A stretch of DNA of 64,000 bases, taken from assembly GCF_963975745.1 (NCBI RefSeq), contig NZ_CAXBIB010000009.1, positions 1-64,000 of the forward strand, given 5' to 3'. Below, piece by piece: positions 57,072 through 64,000 of this stretch (the first letter of the stretch is position 1; the number at the start of each line of letters is the position of its first letter). Source of the stretch: Parvibaculum sp963975745. GTDB taxonomy: Bacteria; Pseudomonadota; Alphaproteobacteria; Parvibaculales; Parvibaculaceae. The position numbers were made by a program, and so were the translations under genes. The notes under the pieces were generated by a model. That model had not been told where the DNA came from. It saw only the letters and a program-made list of their open reading frames with translations, and made no database searches.

Positions 57072-57908
57072 ATGTCGCAGGTTTCACAACAGGATGCCAA
57101 GGCTGTATTGCTCGCCGATCTCAAGGCCCGGATTGCCAAGCCGTCCAACGGATTTGATGTGGCGGCGGGGGGCGGGCGTGTCGTGCCACTGGGTGTGGAT
57201 GCGATCGATGCGGCGCTGCCGGGGCGGGGGCTAAAGGCCGGTGCGTTGCATGAGGTAACCGCCGACGATTATCGCGACATGGGCGCAGCGACGGGGTTTC
57301 TGGCGGCGCTTGCCGTGCGTCTTGCGGAGGGCGGATTTTCGCCGGTGCTCTGGTGCGGCGTGGCGCAGCCGCCTTTCGATATCGGCGCGCTTTACGGACC
57401 TGGGCTTGCGAGTTTCGGGCTCGACCCGGCGCGGCTTGTGCTCGTGCACCCGGCCTCGGCCACGGATTGTCTGTGGGCGATGGAGGAGACGCTACGTTCC
57501 GGCGCCTTTGCCGTCGTCGTTGGCGAGATTGACGGCCGTGTTTCCGCGCTCGATCTGACGGCCACGCGCCGGCTGCAACTGGCGGCGGAAGAAAAAGGAG
57601 TACCGGCGCTCCTGTTCACGGGACATGAGGGTGGGGCAGCAAGTGCTGCGGCCACGCGCTGGCGTGTCTCTGCCCTGCCGAGTTCACTCATTCCCGATAC
57701 GGATAAGTTTGGCGGACTGATCGAGGCGCCAGGCTGGCGCATGGCGCTAACGCGATCGCGGGGCGGTGTGCCTGGCGCATGGAATGTGACATGGCATGCG
57801 CGCGACAGGCGTTTCATGCTTGCCGACAACAAGATGTTGTCTTCTGCAGGGGAGAAGCCGTATATCCCGGCCGGAAAGCGTGCGGTGCCGCTCAGGCAAA
57901 GCGCCTGA
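57072..57908 (+). CDS. imuA: Mutagenesis protein ImuA (RecA-like, SOS-induced)
   Basis: A 278-residue RecA/SulA-like protein of the ImuA family. FDVAAGGGRVVPLGVDAIDAALPGRGLKAGALHEVTAD is the typical N-terminal block; VLWCGVAQPPFDIGALYGPGLASFGLDPARLVLVHPASATDCLWAMEETLRSGA is the core with a degenerate ATP site. It works with ImuB and DnaE2 in error-prone gap filling. A LexA box sits 15 bp upstream. In most species imuA, imuB and dnaE2 are adjacent; here two antisense genes separate imuA from imuB. Confidence 0.92.
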   Translation: MSQVSQQDAKAVLLADLKARIAKPSNGFDVAAGGGRVVPLGVDAIDAALPGRGLKAGALHEVTADDYRDMGAATGFLAALAVRLAEGGFSPVLWCGVAQPPFDIGALYGPGLASFGLDPARLVLVHPASATDCLWAMEETLRSGAFAVVVGEIDGRVSALDLTATRRLQLAAEEKGVPALLFTGHEGGAASAAATRWRVSALPSSLIPDTDKFGGLIEAPGWRMALTRSRGGVPGAWNVTWHARDRRFMLADNKMLSSAGEKPYIPAGKRAVPLRQSA

Positions 57909-57909
57909 A

Positions 57910-58200
57910 CTACCAACGCCTGTAAGGATAGGGATAGTAGCCCGGCCACGGCCCCCAGAAGGGTGGTGGCGTTTGCGCGCGGCGCAGTGCCTGCGTGTTT
58001 GCTTCCTGCGCGCGAATTTCCTTCAGCTTCAACTGGCAACTGGCGAAGGCTTCGGTGCCGGGTGTGAAACCGAGCCGTTCGCATTCGGCAGCGTCGGCCT
58101 CTGTCTGTGCGGCGGCGCGTGCGGCCTGTTCCTGCGGGCTTGCGCAAGCGGCAAGCGCAAGCAGCGCCAGGAGGATCAGAGTGGTTTTTGCGACCTTCAT
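57910..58200 (-). CDS. Small lipoprotein, tandem copy 1
   Basis: A 96-residue lipoprotein: signal KVAKTTLILLALLALAAC with lipobox LAAC, then a region ECERLGFTPGTEAFASCQLKLKEIRAQE, and an aromatic proline-rich tail (FWGPWPGYYPYPYRRW). Two cysteines in the mature part could form a disulfide. It is a paralogue of the gene directly upstream (58216-58470). It ends 2 bp from the convergent imuA stop. Confidence 0.8.
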   Translation of the reverse strand: MKVAKTTLILLALLALAACASPQEQAARAAAQTEADAAECERLGFTPGTEAFASCQLKLKEIRAQEANTQALRRAQTPPPFWGPWPGYYPYPYRRW

Positions 58201-58215
58201 GCGATCTTCCTCCGG

Positions 58216-58470
58216 TCAGAACCCTTTGCTGACACCGATGCCGACACCAAAGCCGATATTGGGCGATCGGCTGCCTTCTTCCCTCGCGCGGATTTCCTTC
58301 ATCTTCAGCCGGCAATTGCCGTAGGCCTCGGTCCCTGGCTCGAAGCCGAGATCGGTGCAGTTCTTGTGATCGATGGCGTCGAGACGTGCCTGCTCGGCTT
58401 TCGGATCGGCACAGGCGGCCAGTGCCAGCGGCGCAAGCAGCGCGAGAAGGATGAGCGGATGCTTCGTCAT
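58216..58470 (-). CDS. Small lipoprotein, tandem copy 2
   Basis: An 84-residue lipoprotein paralogous to the one at 57910: signal KHPLILLALLAPLALAAC, then NCTDLGFEPGTEAYGNCRLKMKEIRARE, matching ECERLGFTPGTEAFASCQLKLKEIRAQE of its neighbour. The tail is Gly-rich (NIGFGVGIGVSKGF) instead of aromatic. Start MTKHPLILL at 58470 gives a normal signal; the 58572 frame is too long. 15 bp separate the two genes, so they form an operon antisense to the imu block. Confidence 0.8.
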   Translation of the reverse strand: MTKHPLILLALLAPLALAACADPKAEQARLDAIDHKNCTDLGFEPGTEAYGNCRLKMKEIRAREEGSRSPNIGFGVGIGVSKGF

Positions 58471-58579
58471 GGAGTGATGCCTTTCAGGGGTAACCGAATT
58501 CATCCTACGCCTTTTTCGGGCGAAATCAGGGCACCCGAAATTCGACTCGCATTCGGAAGGCGGCTGAGTCAAAGTATCT

Positions 58580-58594
58580 GTTCTCTTTTTGTTC
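58580..58594. promoter_or_regulatory. LexA (SOS) box of imuB
   Basis: GTTC-N7-GTTC (TCTTTTT between), a perfect alphaproteobacterial LexA site. It ends 18 bp upstream of the imuB ATG at 58613. It is 110 bp upstream of the divergent lipoprotein gene and might affect that promoter too. Confidence 0.9.
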
Positions 58595-58612
58595 CATTGG
58601 ACTTGTCCGGCT

Positions 58613-60217
58613 ATGCATATGGATCCAGAAAGGCGGATTGCTGCGGTCTGGCTGCCGCATTGGCCGGTGGAGCGGCGTCATCGAGCGTTCCGGCGAACAA
58701 GCGGCAAGATTTCGGTGTCCGGGGCGCCGCTGGCGCTGATCGCGTCTGGGCAAGGGGGCATGCATGTGACGGCATGCAATGCCGCTGCGGCGGCGACCGG
58801 CATCGCACCGGGGCAATCTGTGCCCGATGCGATGACGCTTTGCCCGAAGCTTGATCTGCAGGCCGCCGATTTTGCTGCCGACCGGACAGCTCTGAAAAGG
58901 CTTGCACTTTGGTGCGGGCGCTACACGCCCTGGACGGCGGTCGATCCCGTGGGTATTGGCGAGATTCCCGACGGGATCGTGCTCGATATCAGCGGTTGCG
59001 ATCATCTTTTCGGCGGTGAGGAAGCTCTTCTTGCCGATTTGCGGCGGCAACTTCACGGGTTTGGACTGACGGTGCGCGTGGCGATCGCCTCGACACCGGG
59101 GGCGGCCTGGGCGCTGGCGCGGTTCGGCGCTGCGCCCGTCATCGCGCCGCCGGGGAGTGAGGCGGATGCGCTCGCAACATTACCGGTGGCCGCACTCCGG
59201 CTTTCGGATGCGGCGGTCGACGGGTTGATGCGGCTCGGTCTCAAGCGTGTCGGCAATCTCTACGGCAAACCGCGCGCCCCCATTGCTGCCCGTTTCGGAC
59301 GGGAGGTGGCGCTGCGTCTCGACGAAGCATTGGGATTTGCACGCGAGCCAATCTCGCCACTGCGCCCGCCCGCACCTTTTCGCGCCCGCGGGGTTTTTGC
59401 CGAGGGGCTGACGCGCACCGAAGATATCGAGGAGGCGGTCCGGCTTCTCGCCGGCGAACTTTGCCGATTGCTTGCAAGCGAGCGCCGGGGTGCGCGACAG
59501 CTCGAATTGACACTCTTTCGCGCCGATGGCGAAGTGACGCGGCTTTCGGCCGGCACTGCCGCTGCATCGCATGACGCCCTTCATCTTGCCCGACTTTTCC
59601 GGGAGAAACTCGGACAGGCAGGTGACGATTTCGATACAGGTTTCGGCATTGAAGCGGCGATGCTGGCCGCGACCGCGGTCGATCCATTGGCGCCGGCACA
59701 GGACAGTTTCGATGCCGAGGGTGCTGGTGCAGAAGCCCTGGCGCAGATCATCGACCGGCTCGGCGCCCGGCTTGGCCATGAGCGCATCGTCCGGCTCGAA
59801 CCGCGCGCCAGCCACGTTCCCGAACGCGCCGTCGTTTCCGTGCCCGCGCTCAAGGGGGTGACACCGGCGATGCAGGGTTGGCGGGTGCAGGTGGAAGAAC
59901 AGATGGCGGCGGCGCTGACAGGATATCTTGCCCGGCCCTTGCGGCTTCTGACCCGGCCGGAGCCTGTTGAAACGGTCGCCGAGGTACCGGAAGGCCCGCC
60001 CCGGATATTCCGCTGGCGGCGTGTCACGCACCGGGTAACGCGATCCGAGGGGCCAGAACGGATCGCACCCGAATGGTGGCGGTCCGGCGGCCGCCGGACG
60101 CGCGATTACTACCGCGTGGAAGACGCCGAGGGGCGGCGCTTCTGGCTCTATCGCGATGGGCTTTACCTGCGCGACAAGGCCGGCCCGCGATGGTATCTGC
60201 ACGGCATTTTCGAATGA
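58613..60217 (+). CDS. imuB: Mutagenesis protein ImuB (inactive Y-family polymerase-like)
   Basis: A 534-residue Y-family-like protein. RIAAVWLPHWPVERR stands where active Y-polymerases have the first metal Asp, and VLDISGCDHLFGGE where they have SxDE, so catalytic acids are missing, as is normal for ImuB. Finger/thumb and little-finger regions follow (LPVAALRLSDAAVDGLMRLGLKRVGNLYG). The C-terminal region around RIAPEWWRSGGRRTRDYYRVED is the ImuB tail. It bridges DnaE2 to the beta clamp. Start 58613 (or 58619) is chosen since the open frame start at 58589 lies inside the LexA box. The stop overlaps the dnaE2 ATG (ATGA). Confidence 0.93.
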   Translation: MHMDPERRIAAVWLPHWPVERRHRAFRRTSGKISVSGAPLALIASGQGGMHVTACNAAAAATGIAPGQSVPDAMTLCPKLDLQAADFAADRTALKRLALWCGRYTPWTAVDPVGIGEIPDGIVLDISGCDHLFGGEEALLADLRRQLHGFGLTVRVAIASTPGAAWALARFGAAPVIAPPGSEADALATLPVAALRLSDAAVDGLMRLGLKRVGNLYGKPRAPIAARFGREVALRLDEALGFAREPISPLRPPAPFRARGVFAEGLTRTEDIEEAVRLLAGELCRLLASERRGARQLELTLFRADGEVTRLSAGTAAASHDALHLARLFREKLGQAGDDFDTGFGIEAAMLAATAVDPLAPAQDSFDAEGAGAEALAQIIDRLGARLGHERIVRLEPRASHVPERAVVSVPALKGVTPAMQGWRVQVEEQMAAALTGYLARPLRLLTRPEPVETVAEVPEGPPRIFRWRRVTHRVTRSEGPERIAPEWWRSGGRRTRDYYRVEDAEGRRFWLYRDGLYLRDKAGPRWYLHGIFE

Positions 60218-63200
60218 ATGTGCCATTCGCAGAGCTTGCGGTTGCGACCAATTTCAGTTTCCTGCGCGGGGCGTCGGGTGCCGATGAGCTGGTGCAGGCG
60301 GCAAAGGCGCAAGGGCTTGCGGCGATCGGCGTTGCCGACCGCAATACGCTGGCGGGCGTCGTGCGTGCACATGCGATGGCGAAAGAGGAAGGCTTGCGCC
60401 TTCTCGTCGGTACGCGGCTGGTGACGATGGACGGCTTCGAAGTCATCGCCTATCCGCAGGACCGGGCAGGTTATGCGCGGTTGACGCGGCTTCTCACGCT
60501 CGGCAACCGACGGACGGTCAAGGGGCAATGCCATCTGACGCTCGGCGATGTGCTGGAACATGGCGCGGGGCAATGCTTCATCGCCATGCCGCCTGCCTTG
60601 CCGGGCGGGGATTTTGTCGCCGCTCTGGCGCAGCTTGCACAAGCTTTCCCAGGTTCGGTCTGGCTCGGTTTGACGCCGCTCTACCGCGCCGACGACAAAC
60701 GCCGGTTCATTCTTCTCGACCGTATGGCACGGGAAACGGGTGTTCCGCTCGTTGCCACCAATGACGTGCTTTACCATGCACCAGACCGCAAGCCGCTGGC
60801 CGACGTCGTGACCTGTATCCGTGAACACTGCACGCTGGCGGATGCCGGATTCCGTCTCGAAGCGAATGCCGAACGGCATATAAAAAGCGGGGCGGAAATG
60901 GCACAGCTTCTCGCTCATGCACCACAAGCACTTGCTGCGCCGTTCGACATTGCGGCGCGTTGCACGTTCTCGCTTGACGAGCTTCGTTACGAATATCCGG
61001 CCGACAACTTTTCCGAGAGCGAGACGCCGCAGAAGCTACTCGAAAGGCTGACATGGGCCGGAGCAGCGGATCGGTTTCCCGATGGCATCAACGACAAGAT
61101 CCGATCAACCCTCCTGCATGAGCTCGAGCTGATCGATGCAATGAATTACGCGCCCTATTTTCTGACCGTTCACGATATTGTGCGCGAGGCCCGAAGCCGG
61201 AACATTCTTTGTCAGGGCCGTGGTTCTGCGGCCAATTCCGTCGTTTGCTACTGCCTTGGAATCACGTCTGTCGATCCAACCGAGATCAATCTTCTGTTCG
61301 AGCGGTTCATTTCGAAGAACCGCAACGAGCCGCCCGATATCGATGTCGATTTCGAGCATGAGCGGCGCGAGGAGGTGATCCAGTATATCTATGCGAAATA
61401 CGGGCGGCATCGCGCAGGCATTGCTGCAACGGTCATTTCCTATCGTTCACGCAGCAGCATTCGCGATGTCGGCAAGGTTTTCGGATTGTCGGAGGATGTC
61501 GTCAACGCGTTGTCGCGCTCGACATGGGGCTGGTCGAACAGCGGTATCTCGGAAAAGGATGCGCGCGAGGCCGGGCTCGATCCCGGCGACGGGAACTTGC
61601 GGCAGGCGATTGCGCTGGCGCGGGAACTGATCGGCTTTCCGCGCCATCTTTCGCAGCATGTGGGCGGTTTCGTCATCACCAGGGGCCCACTGGAAGAGGT
61701 GGTGCCGATTCAGAATGCGGCGATGGACGACCGCACGTTCGTTGAATGGGACAAGGACGATCTCGACAAGCTGGGCATTCTCAAGATCGACGTTCTGGCG
61801 CTCGGTATGTTGAGCTGCATCCGGCGCGCCTTCGATCTTCTCGACAAGCATTACGGTATTCGCATGGGGCTTGCCGATGTGCCGCAAGGCGATGCGGCGG
61901 TCTATGACATGTTGTGCAACGCCGACGCCATCGGAGTATTCCAGGTCGAGAGCCGGGCGCAGATGTCGATGTTGCCGCGTTTGCGGCCTCGCTGCTTCTA
62001 CGATCTGGTGGTCGAGGTGGCGATTGTCCGGCCGGGGCCCATCCAGGGCGACATGGTGCATCCTTATCTGCGGCGGCGAAACAAGGAAGAAGAGATTACC
62101 TATCCTTCCAAGGTTCTGGAGGAAGTGCTGCACAAGACCTATGGCGTGCCGCTGTTCCAGGAACAGGCGATGAAGATCGCGATTGTCGCGGCGGGTTTCA
62201 CGCCGGGCGAGTCCGACCAGTTGCGGCGCGCCATGGCGACGTTCCGCAAATCCGGCACGATCGGCATATATCGCGACAAGTTTGTCTCCGGCATGCTTGC
62301 CAACGGATACGATGCCGACTTCGCCAAGCGTTGTTTCAAGCAGATCGAGGGATTCGCCGATTATGGTTTCCCCGAAAGTCATGCAGCAAGTTTTGCGCTT
62401 CTGGCCTATGTTTCCGCCTGGCTCAAATGCCATTATCCGGATGTCTTTTGTGCGGCAATTCTCAATTCGCAGCCGATGGGTTTTTATGCGGCCGCGCAGC
62501 TTGTGCGTGATGCGCAGAAGCATGGTGTCGAGGTCAGAGATGTCGATATCAACCATAGCGACTGGGATTGCACGCTGGAGGAGACGGACGAGGCCGGCAA
62601 GCATGCCGTGAGACTGGGCTTTCGGCAGGTCAGCGGATTTCACAAGGAGGCGGGTGCGGCCGTTGAAGAGATGCGGGGAAGCGGATTCGATTCCGTGCGT
62701 CATTTCTGGCTCAGGACCGGGCTCAAGCCTGCGATTGTCGAGCGGCTGGCGGATGCCGATGCCTTTCGGTCTTTGGGGCTCGATCGACGCGCGGCGCTCT
62801 GGGCCGTACGCGGGCTTGGCGGTTATGGCAGCGGGGGAAAGGGCACCATGCCCGCCCCCCTGCCTTTGTTTGCCGCGCTTGAGGAAGGCGGTTTTCAGCG
62901 CGCGGAGGAAATGGCACTGCCAGCCATGCCGCTCGGCGAGCATGTAGTCCTCGATTACGGGACACTCAGGCTGTCGCTGAAGGCACATCCGGTTTCCTTC
63001 CTGCGGTCGCGTTTCGCGGCGCAAGGTGTGACGCCCAATGCGGATCTTGAGAGAATCGCGAACGGTGCCCGGGTGACGCTGGCCGGGCTGGTGCTGGTGC
63101 GTCAGCGACCGGGAACGGCAAGCGGAGTCATTTTCGCGACGCTGGAGGACGAAACCGGTATCGCCAATATCATCATCTGGCCGAAGCTCTTCGAGAAGCG

Positions 63201-63471
63201 GCGACGTATCGTCATCACATCACGTTTTCTGCTGGTGCGTGGACGGGTACAGAAGGAAGGGATTGTCATCCATATCATCGCTGAAGAACTCGAGGACCGG
63301 ACATATGAACTGGCCGGACTTTCCGAACTCGGCAGTATTGGCGAAACGATCCTGGCGCCGGCCGATGAAGGGAAGCGGCCATCGCGCTCCCGTGAAGTCG
63401 TGACGGCGCAACACGAGGCGCGGCGGCTGCGTGCGGCGCGCTTCGTCCCGAAGAGCCGCGATTTTCATTGA
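60214..63471 (+). CDS. dnaE2: Error-prone DNA polymerase DnaE2
   Basis: A 1085-residue C-family polymerase. The N-terminal PHP domain begins AELAVATNFSFLRGASGADEL; the palm carries catalytic Asp375 and Asp377 in PDIDVDF, with GRGSAANSVVCY upstream and KIDVLALGML (third Asp) downstream; thumb and OB domain (ARVTLAGLVLVRQRPGTASGVIFATLEDE) follow. It extends mismatched or damaged termini during SOS mutagenesis with ImuA and ImuB. Start at 60214 overlaps the imuB stop in ATGA. Length fits the family. Confidence 0.96.
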   Translation: MNVPFAELAVATNFSFLRGASGADELVQAAKAQGLAAIGVADRNTLAGVVRAHAMAKEEGLRLLVGTRLVTMDGFEVIAYPQDRAGYARLTRLLTLGNRRTVKGQCHLTLGDVLEHGAGQCFIAMPPALPGGDFVAALAQLAQAFPGSVWLGLTPLYRADDKRRFILLDRMARETGVPLVATNDVLYHAPDRKPLADVVTCIREHCTLADAGFRLEANAERHIKSGAEMAQLLAHAPQALAAPFDIAARCTFSLDELRYEYPADNFSESETPQKLLERLTWAGAADRFPDGINDKIRSTLLHELELIDAMNYAPYFLTVHDIVREARSRNILCQGRGSAANSVVCYCLGITSVDPTEINLLFERFISKNRNEPPDIDVDFEHERREEVIQYIYAKYGRHRAGIAATVISYRSRSSIRDVGKVFGLSEDVVNALSRSTWGWSNSGISEKDAREAGLDPGDGNLRQAIALARELIGFPRHLSQHVGGFVITRGPLEEVVPIQNAAMDDRTFVEWDKDDLDKLGILKIDVLALGMLSCIRRAFDLLDKHYGIRMGLADVPQGDAAVYDMLCNADAIGVFQVESRAQMSMLPRLRPRCFYDLVVEVAIVRPGPIQGDMVHPYLRRRNKEEEITYPSKVLEEVLHKTYGVPLFQEQAMKIAIVAAGFTPGESDQLRRAMATFRKSGTIGIYRDKFVSGMLANGYDADFAKRCFKQIEGFADYGFPESHAASFALLAYVSAWLKCHYPDVFCAAILNSQPMGFYAAAQLVRDAQKHGVEVRDVDINHSDWDCTLEETDEAGKHAVRLGFRQVSGFHKEAGAAVEEMRGSGFDSVRHFWLRTGLKPAIVERLADADAFRSLGLDRRAALWAVRGLGGYGSGGKGTMPAPLPLFAALEEGGFQRAEEMALPAMPLGEHVVLDYGTLRLSLKAHPVSFLRSRFAAQGVTPNADLERIANGARVTLAGLVLVRQRPGTASGVIFATLEDETGIANIIIWPKLFEKRRRIVITSRFLLVRGRVQKEGIVIHIIAEELEDRTYELAGLSELGSIGETILAPADEGKRPSRSREVVTAQHEARRLRAARFVPKSRDFH

Positions 63472-63878
63472 GCGGGCGTTTTCCGGAGAACCGCGAATTG
63501 CGCGGCGCTTCCCGCGACTTCACTTGCAATGAAAAGCCACAGCAGAGGTGTTGCCCCCATCCCGATCGCGTAAAGAATGAGGATTGTCACGGCGAGACGG
63601 GCACGGGCATCCATGCGTGCCAGATCGGGCGCCGGACGGCGCAGCCGCGCCAGTGCCCAGACAACCCCCAGTACACCCATGATATGAACGAACATCAGGC
63701 CGAAAGGCCCCGTTTCGAACATGATCGAGGGAGTGTCCAATCCGATTCCCCTGTCGGCGAAGTAAAGCAGCGAGATCACCGCTTCCGCAACAAAGGGCAA
63801 TGCGAAAGGCAGCGTGATCGCGAGATCGATCCAGGCGATGGCCCGGATCACCCGAGCCTGCGTGTCACTTCCGGTCAT
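63465..63878 (-). CDS. Hypothetical four-helix membrane protein
   Basis: A 137-residue protein with about four hydrophobic segments (AIAWIDLAITLPFALPFVAEAVISLLYF, FGLMFVHIMGVLGVVWALARL, LAVTILILYAIGMGATPLLWLFIASEVAG). I do not recognise a family with a known role. Start MTGSDTQ at 63878 follows GGGAGAGA. Its 3' end overlaps the convergent dnaE2 stop by 7 bp. Beyond it, 63879-64000 holds no complete gene; a frame opening at GTGAACAGGCG near 63966 may be the start of the next one. Confidence 0.65.
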   Translation of the reverse strand: MTGSDTQARVIRAIAWIDLAITLPFALPFVAEAVISLLYFADRGIGLDTPSIMFETGPFGLMFVHIMGVLGVVWALARLRRPAPDLARMDARARLAVTILILYAIGMGATPLLWLFIASEVAGSAAQFAVLRKTPAQ

Positions 63879-64000
63879 CTGTCTCTCCCCTATCCGATGC
63901 GACATCCGGTCCCCTGGAGGCCTGCGCGCATATCCGCATGGACTCTGCTATACATGGTGCTGGATGTGAACAGGCGATCAGCGGCGGAGGCATCTTGCGA

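Noticed and set aside
61447..63024. A 525-codon minus-strand frame inside dnaE2
   Set aside because: dnaE2 is intact with catalytic residues; the antisense product has no motif.

Overview
The window looks like chromosomal DNA of a high-GC alphaproteobacterium. Evidence: the mreBCD-mrdA-rodA block, LexA boxes of the alphaproteobacterial GTTC-N7-GTTC type, full TTAA-N7-TTAA CtrA-type sites, a CheZ-like phosphatase family member of the alphaproteobacterial kind, and an imuA/imuB/dnaE2 mutagenesis set. A Parvibaculum-like or related hydrocarbon-degrading lineage would fit the P450/rubredoxin/epoxide hydrolase content, but that is inference. I see no phage, integrase, insertion-sequence transposase or CRISPR array.

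Layout. 1-3520: globin, a lipase-like hydrolase, and a zinc-type SmtB/CzrA repressor with its CDF efflux pump; the pump gene is flanked by two copies of a multi-arm palindromic repeat, and a third, cloverleaf-shaped repeat follows the globin. 3521-6931: purT, a Ca/Na antiporter, a LysR regulator. 7325-12965: rod-shape and cell-wall elongation operon mreB-mreC-mreD-mrdA-rodA with an upstream CtrA-type box, then tRNA-Lys(CUU). 13288-19615: exported hydrolase, DEAD-box RNA helicase with a clear terminator, CorA, a histidine-phosphatase-like protein, threonine dehydratase, CheZ-like protein. 19746-23474: glycan/lipid-type cassette (glycosyltransferase, two methyltransferases, an alpha/alpha-barrel protein). 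23646-27078: minus-strand operon of FAD monooxygenase-like protein, epoxide hydrolase, membrane protein and SnoaL-like protein behind a perfect TetR-type palindrome. 27156-36405: DUF423, epimerase, then a plus-strand catabolic cassette of cytochrome P450, rubredoxin, lipocalin-like protein, APH-family kinase with a small overlapping partner, MFS transporter, 2OG dioxygenase and MDR oxidoreductase.

36402-44026: dipeptide epimerase, a CHASE2/cyclase protein whose catalytic residues are lost, cytochrome c, and a four-gene MCE/Mla lipid transporter. 44027-48548: two nearly identical 171-bp MITE-like repeats bracket a membrane coiled-coil protein and an Hpt protein whose promoter holds a CtrA-type box; a 2-hydroxyacid oxidase-like flavoprotein follows. 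49001-56365: sulfatase/phosphonate monoester hydrolase, ferredoxin, a divergent TetR/GST pair, chorismate mutase, ferredoxin-NADP reductase with a second ferredoxin (plausible P450 redox partners), and small unknowns. 57072-63471: SOS mutagenesis genes imuA, imuB and dnaE2, with imuA separated from imuB by two antisense paralogous lipoprotein genes and each of imuA and imuB carrying its own LexA box.

The most interesting points are the kinase/partner/P450 cassette with a shared upstream 17-mer, a twice-occurring 11-bp-phased GTGACAG array, three signalling proteins with lost catalytic residues, and the several mobile palindromic repeats. All function calls come from reading the sequence; no database search was possible.
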